Position numbers and translations under genes: made by a program
Part shown: positions 39,901 to 42,128 of the stretch, in pieces
Layout: the number at the start of each line of letters is the position of its first letter
How positions within the stretch are numbered: the first letter of the stretch is position 1
Source of the DNA: Cladopsammia gracilis
Lineage: Eukaryota > Cnidaria > Anthozoa > Scleractinia > Dendrophylliidae
Length of the DNA stretch: 64,000 bases
Direction: 5' to 3'
Assembly (NCBI GenBank): GCA_022457155.1
Contig: JAJGOT010000421.1
Span: forward strand, 1-64,000
Notes under the pieces: model-generated
Told to the model about the DNA's origin: nothing
Seen by the model: only the letters and a program-made list of their open reading frames with translations
Databases searched by the model: none

Positions 39901-41315
39901 GCTATGATTCGCCAGCTATGATTCGCCAGCTATGATTCGCCAGCTGTATGATTCACCAGCTATGATTTGCCCATCATGGTCCACCATTATAAGACATTAT
40001 TTAGCTCATCCCTGGTGTAATATTTCACAGCTGACATCACGATAGCGAAACAATACCGATGATGCAATCTAAAATCTAAACAAGAATAGGATGAAAACAA
40101 AATATTATAAAGAGGGGGACGTTGGAGATTTGCAGTGTTGCTCATTTTTTTATGTGGTGTTGCAGGTGAATAAAATACCAGCTTGCGGTGTTGCGGTGAT
40201 CTCAAACCCTACTGTGTGCAATGTTTACGCTTTAAAGTCTGCAGTGTTCGGTGGAACGAAATTATCTGGGGTGTTGCCATTTTCTGTTTGACCCTTGTCA
40301 GATTTAAATTTAGCCTCCATATGTTATATATTCTGTACTTATTTATAAAAAGCACGTACCATTATGTTTAATTTGTAACAAAAAGCAGTCCAATGCTGTC
40401 TAGTTAATCTTCAATACGCTGCCGGTCGCTAAATCCTAAGCCTTTTTCATTGATAAGTAACTTGACAAAAATATATATTGCGGTGACGGTGTTTCATCGA
40501 CTTTTCTTGCGGTGATGCGGTGTTTGGTAATTTTTTTTGCGGTGTTGCGGTGTTCAGAGTCCCCCAATGTCCCCCTCTATAAACTATATTACAACGGGAA
40601 TGACCCCATTATTGTGAAGGAAATTCAAACATAAACTGAGTTCACAAAGTAAATAATGACTTCCTGAAATATAAAAAAAACCTCAAAGGTCCTCAAAGAC
40701 TTCAGTGCAGTATGATAAACCGTTTTTTCTCAAAAATTATTCCACAGTTTTGAATTGCCCGGCCCCCATATCATCATTCAGTCGTGATTTGCCCAATGAA
40801 TTCACAAATCTTGTTCTTTGCGGATGTTCCTATTTCAGGAAGGGAAGTGCGTTTTTCCTCTTTCAGCTCATAAAACAGGGTGTTCATTAGGCATCGGAGA
40901 TCGGAGAATTCTCCGCCTGCTACGCAGATTTCTCCGGCTAAATTTCGATGGCAATATGTAGCTATCTTCGCTCTTTCATAATATTCTCCTGTTACTTAAC
41001 ACTATTCTCCTGCTACTACAATTCTTAATGAAAACCCTGATAAAATGAGCGAATTCCTTCACCATTGTCTTATCTTGGGCGAATCATTGCATACTGCAAA
41101 GCAATCGGCTATAAGCTTAAGCTTATTGAACACAAGAACATGCATAAACATCAGATAGCTCAGAGTCCTCAGATTGACGCTCGTTTCATTCCATACAACG
41201 GAAAAACTACATTTATAGCATTGCTAGATTACCTACATTTATCGAGGACGGAAAGGTCGTCTACGCTAACAGAAAACTCCTCGAATTCTCGCTCGATCTC
41301 TTCGTCTGTCACCAT
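6413..41315 (-). CDS. POLA2: DNA polymerase alpha subunit B (POLA2), 18 coding exons
   Basis: Regulatory B subunit of the nuclear DNA polymerase alpha-primase complex; it tethers the catalytic subunit and is needed to start replication. Minus-strand join, 5' to 3': 41315-41237, 38229-38102, 37504-37410, 34147-34093, 24061-23943, 22684-22482, 21436-21348, 20995-20840, 20709-20647, 20486-20420, 19595-19477, 19337-19299, 17448-17375, 16839-16734, 15772-15666, 8229-8170, 7665-7539, 6571-6413. All introns are GT-AG, phases match throughout, total 1845 nt, 614 residues (human about 598). Order: helical N-terminal domain (about 1-75), charged and Ser/Pro linker with TPET and SP sites (about 70-165), OB fold (about 255-330), then a calcineurin-like phosphoesterase fold (about 350-614) that is catalytically dead in this family. 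Exons 2-4 have the weakest similarity and are placed by phase and order. An E2F site lies 37 bp before the ATG. Confidence 0.96.
6716..7197. repeat. minisatellite, 56-bp unit (POLA2 intron 17)
   Basis: The core unit GAACCAAGGGGAACTGGAGA ... GGCAGGGGCCCTGCTCACTGG repeats at exactly 56-bp spacing from about 6919 on. The first two units are longer (about 105 bp) because they also contain GGCCTCCTGGTTGGGGGTGG and GAGGGCGTGAGCAAACC. Because 56 is not a multiple of three, each unit falls in a new frame, and all frames happen to lack stops, which explains a spurious 163-codon reading frame. The rest of the intron (7198-7538) holds nothing recognised. Confidence 0.9.
7539..7665 (-). CDS. POLA2: POLA2 exon 17
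   Basis: Encodes residues about 520-562: YYPLHPPGEDVNLDYE and LILPSDLRYFAK, conserved C-terminal motifs. Acceptor GTCCCACAG, donor GTATTT. Confidence 0.95.
7880..8115. repeat. short repeats in POLA2 intron 16
   Basis: GCACCAGTGCA-type and TTCAATTATTTTGCAC-type phrases alternate between about 7898 and 8010. After that, 8024-8115 begins AGGCCATTTCCGAGTTGCC and looks like a separate dispersed repeat. No gene is present in 7666-8169. Confidence 0.4.
8170..8229 (-). CDS. POLA2: POLA2 exon 16
   Basis: A 60-nt exon, residues about 500-519 (SSDRLGRLVKHILHQH). Begins and ends inside codons, both completed by the neighbours (Cys with exon 15, Ser with exon 17). Confidence 0.94.
8321..9315. mobile_element. 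inverted-repeat element, about 1 kb, long TIRs
   Basis: Left end GGGTGTCTCAAAAACGAGGA and right end (reverse) GGGTGTCTTGAAAATGAAGA are inverted copies. Similarity continues inwards for about 150 bp through GCCCAGAGT.TATGGGGT and CAGTGGATTCTGGACTGGAT on both sides. The right arm carries extra copies of a TTCATTTTCGAGGGG motif. Flanks 8311-8320 and 9316-9325 are loosely alike, so the duplication is uncertain. No transposase is encoded: a non-autonomous DNA element. Confidence 0.75.
8690..8770 (+). mobile_element. possible LINE-type 3' tail remnant
   Basis: CATGTCAAATAAATTGTCTATTGTCTATTG resembles the 3' ends of non-LTR elements, which finish with a short tandem motif (here about two ATTGTCT units). 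It lies inside the inverted-repeat element 8321-9315. Only the tail is present. Confidence 0.35.
9865..10310. repeat. minisatellite, 36-bp unit with four-unit higher order
   Basis: Twelve full 36-bp units (9865, 9901, 9937 ... 10261) start GCTACAGGGTGTAGGTGGAA. Variants recur in blocks of four, so a 144-bp higher-order period is visible. The unit is twelve codons on both strands without stops, giving long open frames (plus 9742-10362, minus 9771-10313) that encode only ATGCRWNITWTL-type repeats. The thirteenth unit is cut after 14 bases by the transposon at 10311-12625 and resumes at 12633. Confidence 0.93.
10304..10310. repeat. 7-bp target-site duplication, left
   Basis: GGTATAG, directly repeated at 12626-12632. 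Removing the transposon and one copy restores an exact 36-bp minisatellite unit. Confidence 0.85.
10311..12625. mobile_element. non-autonomous TIR transposon, 2315 bp
   Basis: Terminal inverted repeats of 73 bp (10311-10383 and 12553-12625) differ at two positions and begin CACAGGGTCCAGAGGAGCTC. They are flanked by a 7-bp direct repeat, GGTATAG. The interior has no transposase-like frame; the longest frames are under 80 codons. Internally, CAGATTTTTT...GGGGTCACCG-type phrases occur twice (about 11838-11910 and 12216-12295). The superfamily is unclear: the CAGGG start suggests hAT, but hAT makes 8-bp duplications; P and Dada elements make 7-8 bp. Confidence 0.88.
12626..12690. repeat. right part of the 36-bp minisatellite
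   Basis: The TSD copy GGTATAG (12626-12632) is followed by the remaining 22 bases of the interrupted unit (12633-12654) and one degenerate unit that ends near 12680 in AGGTGGAATTTTG. Confidence 0.85.
14163..14272. repeat. short-unit minisatellite, left arm
   Basis: Tandem 10-bp units CTACAACCAC / CTAAAACCAT. This is the inverted counterpart of the array at 15218-15452 and forms part of the palindrome arms. Confidence 0.8.
14815..14945. repeat. GGTGGCCGCTTAATAGG-type repeat
   Basis: GGTGGCCGC and GGCCGCTTAA.AGGGG phrases recur four times, within the palindrome loop. A related GTGTCCACTTAATACAGG occurs at 22360-22381 in intron 6, so this is a dispersed repeat. Confidence 0.45.
15218..15452. 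repeat. short-unit minisatellite, right arm
   Basis: Tandem 10-bp units GATGGTTGTA / GGTGGTTTTA, interrupted by GGTCATTCCTTG spacers near 15276, 15360 and 15445. Inverted relative to 14163-14272 but longer, so the two arms have expanded independently. Confidence 0.85.
15666..15772 (-). CDS. POLA2: POLA2 exon 15
   Basis: Encodes residues about 465-499 (HFVSDPCTLLVNN, then IGLTSMDVLLHLG), the core of the phosphoesterase-like fold. Acceptor TTTTTTATAG, donor GTAAGA. Followed by the 7.4-kb repeat-filled intron 15. Confidence 0.95.
15773..16733. repeat. degenerate GAGTT/CAGTT array in POLA2 intron 14
   Basis: From about 16105 to 16520 the sequence is built of five-base phrases GAGTT, GAGTG, CAGTT and AAGTT. 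About 170 bp (16212-16376) without this pattern interrupts it, containing CCGTCATACCGTACCGTATT. I see no TIR or duplication for the interruption. The remainder of the intron has no feature. Confidence 0.6.
16734..16839 (-). CDS. POLA2: POLA2 exon 14
   Basis: Encodes residues about 429-464 with VVFVPSHRDIHHHFVYPQ, the best-conserved motif of the domain (SxRDxHH), and a Ser-rich end. A 222-aa frame covering 16682-17350 on this strand uses a different frame and is not a gene. Confidence 0.95.
16840..17374. other. POLA2 intron 13, nothing recognised
   Basis: Plain intron sequence. The long minus-strand reading frame here is out of frame with both neighbouring exons and matches nothing I recognise. 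Confidence 0.6.
17375..17448 (-). CDS. POLA2: POLA2 exon 13
   Basis: Encodes residues about 405-428 (NGDLEETFEELFERQ, then VQQIVIATE). Acceptor TTGTTTTAG, donor GTATGT. Phase 2 end completes a Lys codon with exon 14. Confidence 0.93.
17942..19108. mobile_element. inverted-repeat element, about 1.17 kb (POLA2 intron 12)
   Basis: The left end (AAGCAAGTCCTCAGCTTGAC from 17944) is matched in inverse by the right end (GTCAAGCTGAGGACTCGCTT ending about 19106). Similarity continues for about 55 bp through TTTGGGGGCAT and CAAGACTTTTTTT. Two further structures are nested: a hairpin at 17991-18048 and CTAGTAA/TAGCCA-type sequence at 18331-18825. A poly-C run precedes the element at 17624-17643. Confidence 0.7.
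17991..18048. repeat. AT-rich hairpin
   Basis: TTTTTTTAATAAGAGCGGTTATTA pairs with TAATAACCACTCTTACTAAAAAAAA across a short loop. It sits immediately inside the left terminal repeat of the 17942-19108 element. Confidence 0.7.
19299..19337 (-). CDS. POLA2: POLA2 exon 12 (39-nt microexon-like)
   Basis: A very short in-frame exon encoding LGPFVDSKHDQII. LGPF.D is the conserved B-subunit signature where active phosphoesterases carry metal ligands. Separated from exon 11 by a 139-bp intron. Confidence 0.93.
19477..19595 (-). CDS. POLA2: POLA2 exon 11
   Basis: Encodes residues about 352-391: MMVAAGPFTTSDSLLYEPL then NHKPDLLIL, the first strands of the phosphoesterase-like fold. Donor GTATGA. Confidence 0.95.
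19596..20419. mobile_element. POLA2 intron 10 with LINE-type 3' tail at about 20162-20275
   Basis: GATAGATGTCCTTAGAAAAG to GGCCAATAAATTTTATCTTA resembles the 3' end of a CR1/L2-like non-LTR element, including a short (TCTTAT)-type tail. Only about 110 bp are present and no coding part is left. The rest of the intron has no feature. Confidence 0.4.
20420..20486 (-). CDS. POLA2: POLA2 exon 10
   Basis: Encodes residues about 330-351 (GIQLPFHSSMDTAELKSE), linker into the phosphoesterase-like domain. Ends with the first base of a Glu codon completed in exon 11. Confidence 0.93.
20647..20709 (-). CDS. POLA2: POLA2 exon 9
   Basis: A 63-nt in-frame exon, residues about 309-329 (VVAVEGLNSTGQKLVVNKI). 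Closes the OB fold. Acceptor TTTGTTTCAG, donor GTAAGT. Confidence 0.94.
20840..20995 (-). CDS. POLA2: POLA2 exon 8
   Basis: Encodes residues about 257-308: VSVVGRICCDSNGKLN, SVLLEGSQELSSG and LFPGQ. This is the most recognisable OB-fold segment of the B subunit. Donor is GTGATC, a weaker GT site. Confidence 0.95.
20996..21347. other. POLA2 intron 7, nothing recognised
   Basis: A 352-bp intron with a GATGATGATG microsatellite at about 21235-21250. No other structure seen. Confidence 0.6.
21348..21436 (-). CDS. POLA2: POLA2 exon 7
   Basis: Encodes residues about 227-256, including LIDDMAEKLQESLGVDEF and ending at VPSQ. Acceptor TTTTCCAG, donor GTCAGT. Confidence 0.93.
21571..21680. mobile_element. 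foldback MITE, 110 bp (POLA2 intron 6)
   Basis: Two 39-bp arms (21571-21609 and 21642-21680) are inverted copies beginning AGCCTGTGAATACAACCGCC / AGCCTGCAAATACAGCCACC. The loop contains an inner stem GGGCGTTC/GAACGCCC. The adjoining decamers (21561-21570 and 21681-21690) share AAACAC in register, consistent with a decayed 10-bp duplication like that of the MITE at 35199-35392, which also starts AGCCTGC. Confidence 0.8.
22160..22432. repeat. TCGCTGT-rich dispersed repeat
   Basis: GTCGCTGT recurs (22192, 22220, 22254) and the stretch ends with GTGTCCACTTAATACAGGTG. Related to 14815-14945. No coding potential. Confidence 0.4.
22482..22684 (-). CDS. POLA2: POLA2 exon 6
   Basis: The longest coding exon (203 nt), residues about 159-226. 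It holds YGSRNNSGEVIFSFNQ and CYKYMFQK, matching the region that leads into the OB fold in other POLA2 proteins. Ends with one base of a Val codon. Confidence 0.93.
22911..23168. mobile_element. GC-rich structured element with nested stem-loops
   Basis: Ends are loosely inverted: TAAATTGGGCAGGGAA (22911) and the reverse TAAATTAAGGGCGGGGAA (23168). Inside are three hairpins: CCTCGGCA/TGCCGAGG (22984-22991 and 23002-23009), CTTCAGC/GCTGAAG (23115-23121 and 23127-23133) and GGACGTTTT/AAAACGTCC closing a larger loop (about 23037 and 23100). Both small hairpins have the frame GGGGC-stem-GGGTGCC. No promoter boxes or reading frame fit. In POLA2 intron 5. Confidence 0.55.
23541..23810. mobile_element. 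inverted-repeat element with stem-GAAAC ends
   Basis: ACAGAAACCCATAAGTGGGT at 23552-23571, continuing TGAAACGTG, is repeated in inverse at about 23770-23800. Each end forms a small hairpin AACCCA-TAAG-TGGGTT followed by GAAAC. A second inverted pair, CCATATTTGGAA/TTCCAAATATGG, lies inside. See the findings for the hammerhead-like reading. Confidence 0.6.
23943..24061 (-). CDS. POLA2: POLA2 exon 5
   Basis: Encodes residues about 120-158: RPHTTPETAINKR followed by a Ser/Pro-rich linker (RSPGGQSAFSPASFSP). The TPET and SP motifs match the linker that carries cyclin-dependent kinase sites in this family. Acceptor CCACAAAG, donor GTATGT. Confidence 0.9.
24166..24400. other. start of POLA2 intron 4 with poly-C/poly-A run
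   Basis: The exon 5 acceptor context lies at 24062-24080. A poly-C then poly-A run sits at about 24157-24180. Nothing else seen before the gypsy fragment. Confidence 0.4.
24395..24840 (-). mobile_element. Ty3/gypsy pol fragment (RT end and RNase H), minus strand
   Basis: A 149-codon frame reads WTWDTSQDKAFEEVKRLL, APVLAYFDSTKELPIQCDAS, LAYVSRAFRDAETRYSTIE and YHKPLESI: the connection between reverse transcriptase and RNase H of Ty3/gypsy elements (the LQCDAS aspartate, YxSRALxxxExRYxxIExE). The expected second E of TRYSTIEKE is replaced (TRYSTIENP), and the frame dissolves after KPLESIVK. It is a fragment: the RT core and protease are missing. It faces away from the gag remnant to its right. 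Confidence 0.88.
24859..25014 (+). mobile_element. possible LTR end and primer-binding site
   Basis: TGTAGTAACATGAAATACTA at 24859 could start an LTR, and AATAAACCAAGCTTG is a plausible polyadenylation region within it. TGGTGTCAGAAGTGG (25000-25014) has the form of a gypsy primer-binding site just before gag. Boundaries are approximate; no second identical LTR is seen. Confidence 0.45.
25108..25880 (+). pseudogene. Ty3/gypsy gag remnant with zinc knuckles
   Basis: From ATG 25108 the frame reads MAESMPHVRPPETPVISSGN and LWRKWKQKFYIYLKTTGV, then an in-frame stop at about 25267. Gag-like sequence continues (YATVLAKFDQYFQK; later KFPADFLEQAVRDKLTFSC) in shifting frames. Near 25770-25875 a cysteine-rich end carries CNKCNKIGHYTSIC, a perfect CX2CX4HX4C zinc knuckle, preceded by a second Cys/His cluster. 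Several stops and frameshifts make it non-functional. Confidence 0.82.
26000..26115. repeat. inverted copy of 29560-29695
   Basis: GACATCTCGATC.CATTCAAGAA and TTTGCACTACTGT.GAC are present here on the plus strand and at 29560-29695 on the minus strand. The two copies bracket 3.6 kb of intron 4. The plus-strand frame through this segment continues from the gag zinc knuckle but is not recognisable as Gag. Confidence 0.7.
26237..27837. mobile_element. TIR element, 1.6 kb, poly-C/G-rich ends
   Basis: Left TGGGTTATTCCAGAAAAAAT and right (reverse) the same 20 bases, both continuing CCACACCCCC...GATGGATGGCA / GACGGATGGCA. Just inside each end are GGAAATCC.GG.GGG phrases and long G runs (26258-26355; 27705-27785). 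The interior is AT-rich without transposase. A 3-bp ATT flanks both ends, too short to be sure of a duplication. Confidence 0.75.
27915..27968. repeat. small hairpin
   Basis: GAGGAGGCCTAATTAA pairs with TTTAGGCCTCCTC across about 20 bases. Followed by a TATGGCCAATAAAAAATAAA tail resembling a LINE 3' end (about 27995-28040). Confidence 0.5.
28082..28285 (+). repeat. dispersed repeat copy (partner 42974-43178)
   Basis: Starts TCTTGGCTTTCACGTGACAT and contains AGTTTCAGGTTTTAACGAT, ending near GAAAATAAACAA. The partner at 42974 shares these phrases at roughly 85 percent by eye. The partner is complete with an inverted right end; this copy lacks one and is probably truncated. Confidence 0.75.
28290..29200. 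other. intron 4 stretch, nothing recognised
   Basis: No coding or repeat signature that I can name. Short frames here do not resemble known proteins. Confidence 0.5.
29200..29400. repeat. degenerate tandem repeat, about 95-bp period
   Basis: ACAACGGGTCAATTTTGCTC...GCTGCCAAGT and ACAATGGGTCATTTCGTTCA...GCTGCCGAGT are successive diverged copies. Confidence 0.45.
29560..29850. repeat. tandem GAATGTGATCGAGATG repeat and inverted copy of 26000-26115
   Basis: TTGAATGTGATCGAGATG recurs with about 90-bp spacing (29652, 29741), accompanied by TTGAATGTGAATGTG. The part 29560-29695 is the inverted partner of 26000-26115. The minus-strand open frame across the array is repeat-derived. Confidence 0.65.
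29887..30225 (+). pseudogene. Penelope-like element remnant, RT-GIY-YIG linker
   Basis: Reads RGYPNDLVEKILSEMKFTER, DILPFVTQ, then after a stop QPSVPNIKQAFMRKWHHIQN, IFKEPPVTSFKKGKSLKDTL and RDCAACQP. RGYP, LPFVT, the KWHxIQ segment and the FKxPPxxSxKxGKSLKDxL block are typical of the region after the reverse transcriptase of Penelope-like elements. At least three in-frame stops are present. The reverse transcriptase itself is missing. Confidence 0.68.
30523..30684. mobile_element. hAT-type MITE, 146 bp, with 8-bp TSD
   Basis: The element 30531-30676 has 15-bp TIRs CAAGCTTTTAGCCAG and (reverse) CAGGCTTTTAGCCAG. It is flanked by perfect 8-bp direct repeats ACTCGACC (30523-30530 and 30677-30684). 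The duplication length and CA start fit the hAT superfamily. It lies within a repeat rich in ATCGACC/ATCGGCC phrases (30677-30830). Confidence 0.9.
30880..31110 (+). pseudogene. Ty3/gypsy integrase C-terminal fragment (copy 1)
   Basis: Reads MWEKVMDSQAKQKATHDVYA, then with a frameshift GPKSYVVVLNDG and DSMDSAVSQQ, the end region of gypsy polyproteins. About 150 bp (30957-31108) are repeated directly at 33247-33392. It precedes, rather than follows, the integrase core at 31240, so the order is rearranged. Confidence 0.75.
31220..31880 (+). pseudogene. Ty3/gypsy integrase, frameshifted
   Basis: N-terminal zinc-binding region: ILEELDTGHPGIIRMRELAR, WWPNVDLEIE, GSCQQVRKPP; then PWHRIYIDCAE with the first catalytic Asp. 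A frameshift follows; VSDNGPQFRGEEFAHFLK (second Asp) and YHAASNGLAERIVQSFK (catalytic Glu) are in the next frame. The DDE triad is therefore present but split. The frame runs on without a stop into a LINE insertion at about 31880. Confidence 0.88.
31880..33152 (+). mobile_element. 5'-truncated non-LTR retrotransposon (LINE) inserted in gypsy
   Basis: Starts mid-RT at LNRIILERLKGPVDHTLRDQ, QAGFRPGRSCTDQI; a poly-C slip at 32031-32041 shifts frame, then VDYEKAFDSLDRETLW, GVRQGCLLSPFLF and the catalytic LDFADDVALLS. The C-terminal part has LLYGAETW, RRWRWLGHTLRKPP and RKRGRPRNTWRRELE. The stop is followed at once by AAGTAAGTAAGT, a short tandem tail typical of this kind of element. Apart from the poly-C shift the frame is intact from 32020 to 33144, so the insertion is fairly young. 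Exact clade not assigned. Confidence 0.88.
33155..33660 (+). pseudogene. Ty3/gypsy pol 3' end (copy 2)
   Basis: Contains the second copy of the integrase C-terminal segment (GPKSHVVVLNDG, DSMDSAVSQQ) and ends ISIPLRQSSRVHKSPDRFIE before a stop at about 33640, the usual terminus of these polyproteins. Stops upstream show that it is decayed. Confidence 0.78.
33888..34022 (+). mobile_element. possible polypurine tract and short 3' LTR
   Basis: GAAATGGGGAGA (33891-33902) looks like a polypurine tract, followed by TGTAGTGTATTTGTAGCC as LTR start. CAATAAATCTTCTTGTC at 33994 is a polyadenylation-like region. The right border is not clear. Confidence 0.5.
34093..34147 (-). CDS. POLA2: POLA2 exon 4
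   Basis: A 55-nt exon encoding residues about 101-119 (INEEYEDLIECYQTPGNK), an acidic segment before the TP-rich linker. An alternative acceptor at 34172 would give an 80-nt exon but breaks the frame with exon 3. Followed downstream by the 10-kb intron 4. Confidence 0.82.
34300..34840. other. start of POLA2 intron 3, weak repeat
   Basis: GTATTCACCAAAGTGGAAATGAATAGTGGTGGAT and TACCACTCTTCACTGACACT at 34305-34400 echo the palindrome at 36541-36610. Note that 34148-34300 directly adjoins exon 4. No gene is seen in 34400-34840. Confidence 0.35.
34850..35198 (+). repeat. dispersed repeat copy A (partner 55226-55715)
   Basis: Shares with 55226-55540 the phrases TATATTTAGTTTCATT, TTTATCTTCACAATTGGTAA, CATGAA.TTCAGAAAGAATTTTA and CAAATGAAATTCGATCTGT, in order. 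It continues to GAAGAAATTGTTCTTTCTTG and resumes after the MITE at 35393. Confidence 0.85.
35199..35392. mobile_element. palindromic MITE, 194 bp, with about 10-bp TSD
   Basis: Almost the whole element is one inverted repeat: AGCCTGCGTAGCTGGCGGTT at the left, AGCCTGCATGGCTGGCGGTT (reverse) at the right. The centre is GTTTCGTGGGCT-ACTCAAAA-AGCCCACGAAAC. TGTTGCACCT is present on both sides (35189-35198 and about 35394-35403), giving a 10-bp duplication as made by MULE-type transposases. Shares its AGCCTGC start with 21571-21680. Confidence 0.9.
35917..36294. repeat. poly-G-bounded repeat, third member
   Basis: Starts with a G run and GTACTCAAC, ends GGGAGTACCCCCCCCC. Inside, CCCTTTCATATACC and variants recur at least six times. 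Same design as 1441-1800 and 4045-4480. Confidence 0.75.
36348..36685. mobile_element. TIR element, 338 bp, with perfect central palindrome
   Basis: Left TAGTATATACACTAAAACAG and right (reverse) TAGTATATACCAAACCAGTG begin about 50 bp of inverted similarity including GTGG.TAGTGTT and CTCTGAT. A perfect 36-bp palindrome occupies 36553-36588, framed by ACTATTCACC and GTGAATAGT. No coding capacity. Confidence 0.7.
36686..37409. other. POLA2 intron 3 remainder, nothing recognised
   Basis: AT-rich, no repeat or coding signature that I recognise. Confidence 0.5.
37410..37504 (-). CDS. POLA2: POLA2 exon 3
   Basis: Encodes residues about 70-100 with a strongly basic run SKDKKRKKQLN that could act as a nuclear-localisation signal. 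Acceptor TTTCAAAGCAG; donor GTATCC after GAATT. Reading past this donor meets a stop within five codons, so it cannot be internal without splicing; the chosen donor keeps frame with exon 4 only if that exon starts at 34147. Confidence 0.8.
37505..38101. other. POLA2 intron 2, poly-C tract only
   Basis: A C-rich run at about 38011-38031 is the only notable feature of this 597-bp intron. Confidence 0.55.
38102..38229 (-). CDS. POLA2: POLA2 exon 2
   Basis: Encodes residues about 27-69, including KEICVLCHLSASELVEEW, which corresponds to the helical N-terminal domain of the family. Acceptor TTTATCAG, donor GTGATT. Ends in phase 0. Confidence 0.85.
38440..38760. repeat. inverted-repeat sequence in POLA2 intron 1
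   Basis: ACGTGTCGGCGAATTT (38570-38585) pairs with AAATCGCCGACACGT (about 38697-38711). Both strands carry a 70-80 codon frame across the stem, a consequence of the symmetry. Probably a small foldback element. Confidence 0.5.
39333..39478 (-). mobile_element. tRNA-derived SINE fragment, minus orientation
   Basis: On the minus strand TAGTTGAGTGGTTAAAGAC resembles an A box and GAGTTTGAATCTCAGC a B box, followed by a T-rich tail (39333-39400). The ends do not pair into an acceptor stem, so this is not a tRNA gene. Confidence 0.55.
39636..39805. repeat. dispersed repeat copy 2 with GAGT microsatellite
   Basis: Partner of 860-1012. Contains about eleven GAGT units (39687-39731) followed by GAAAATTTGCATATTTGCC. 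Read on the minus strand, a unique body ends in a CACT microsatellite, as a retroposon with a short tandem tail would. Confidence 0.7.
39877..39975. repeat. 14-bp tandem repeat
   Basis: About six units of AGCTATGATTCGCC and variants (AGCTATGATTCACC). Confidence 0.8.
40106..40583. mobile_element. TIR element, 466 bp, with 6-bp TSD
   Basis: The element 40112-40577 has ends GAGGGGGACGTTGGAG and (reverse) GAGGGGGACATTGGGG. It is flanked by TATAAA on both sides (40106-40111 and 40578-40583). GCGGTGTTGCGGTG phrases recur inside both ends. No transposase. In POLA2 intron 1. Confidence 0.85.
41237..41315 (-). CDS. POLA2: POLA2 exon 1
   Basis: Starts at the ATG 41315-41313 and encodes MVTDEEIEREFEEF and the residues up to about 26, an acidic first helix. 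Donor GTAGGT at 41236. Ends one base into a codon that is completed (Leu) by exon 2. This ATG is the first in frame and lies just downstream of the E2F palindrome. Confidence 0.85.
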
Positions 41316-41438
41316 CTTGGATTCTTTACTCTGCTTCTGCTTCTGCTTCTCTTTGGCGCCAAATCCATTGCGAGGTCAACCGAGAAAGACTAGAGCGAGC
41401 GGAAATGAATCGTCAATCAGGTTTTCTGGATCGGGAAT
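41316..41438 (-). promoter_or_regulatory. POLA2 promoter/5' UTR, 123 bp before a transposon
   Basis: Holds the E2F site and CTTCTG repeats (41330-41350). The TIR of the composite element begins at 41439, so only about 120 bp of unique sequence lies upstream of the ATG unless the promoter lies within or beyond the element. No TATA box is seen. Confidence 0.5.
41352..41363. promoter_or_regulatory. E2F/DP binding site
   Basis: TTTGGCGCCAAA is a perfect palindromic match to the E2F consensus TTTSSCGC and its extended dyad. It lies 37 bp upstream of the POLA2 ATG. POLA2 is an S-phase gene and E2F control of polymerase-alpha subunits is established in animals; action at this site is inferred. Confidence 0.75.
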
Positions 41439-42128
41439 CCCGGCGTAGCCAATCGATAAAAATCGGTACCGGTAAAAATCGATAAAAATCACTTGATTGG
41501 TAACGTAAATCGGTAAAAATCGATAAAACAGTTCGGTATGTTGTTTGATTTTATCGATTTGTAACGGAAAACGTTAAACAATGAACACGATGTACTTAAC
41601 CCCAATTTTCTTTTTCGCTTAATCAACTCTATGTACGTTGAAAAGTCGAATAGTGAAATTATAGAGATTTGAAGTTACAAAATGCTAATTTGATGACGTC
41701 ATTTTAGGATTTTGCCATTATTTCTACGTCAATTTACAATACGCAGTATACGGCTTAAGGAAAATCAATTTGAGAAATACTAAATATAAACTGTGGACAG
41801 TCAATTGATTCGTAAAAAATATTCCTTAGAGGTAAAAACAAGTAGTTGTATAATAAATGAATCCTAAAATGACATCATCAAATTAGTATTTTGTAAATTC
41901 AAATCTCTATAACTCACTAACACGACGTTAAAAACAAGAAATATTTAACTATTCAACATTTCAACGTACATAGAGTTGATTAAGCAAAAAAACAATTTTG
42001 GGGTTAGGTGCACTTTAAACATGTTTACTTCACCATTTGTAACGTGAAGGAGTTTATTTTCACGTTCACAAGAATTACGAAACGATAAACAAAACAAGGC
42101 AAACGATAAATGCAGAAAAACATTTACA

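Noticed and set aside
41065..41448. 127-codon plus-strand frame
   Set aside because: Antisense to POLA2 exon 1 and its promoter; no recognisable product.
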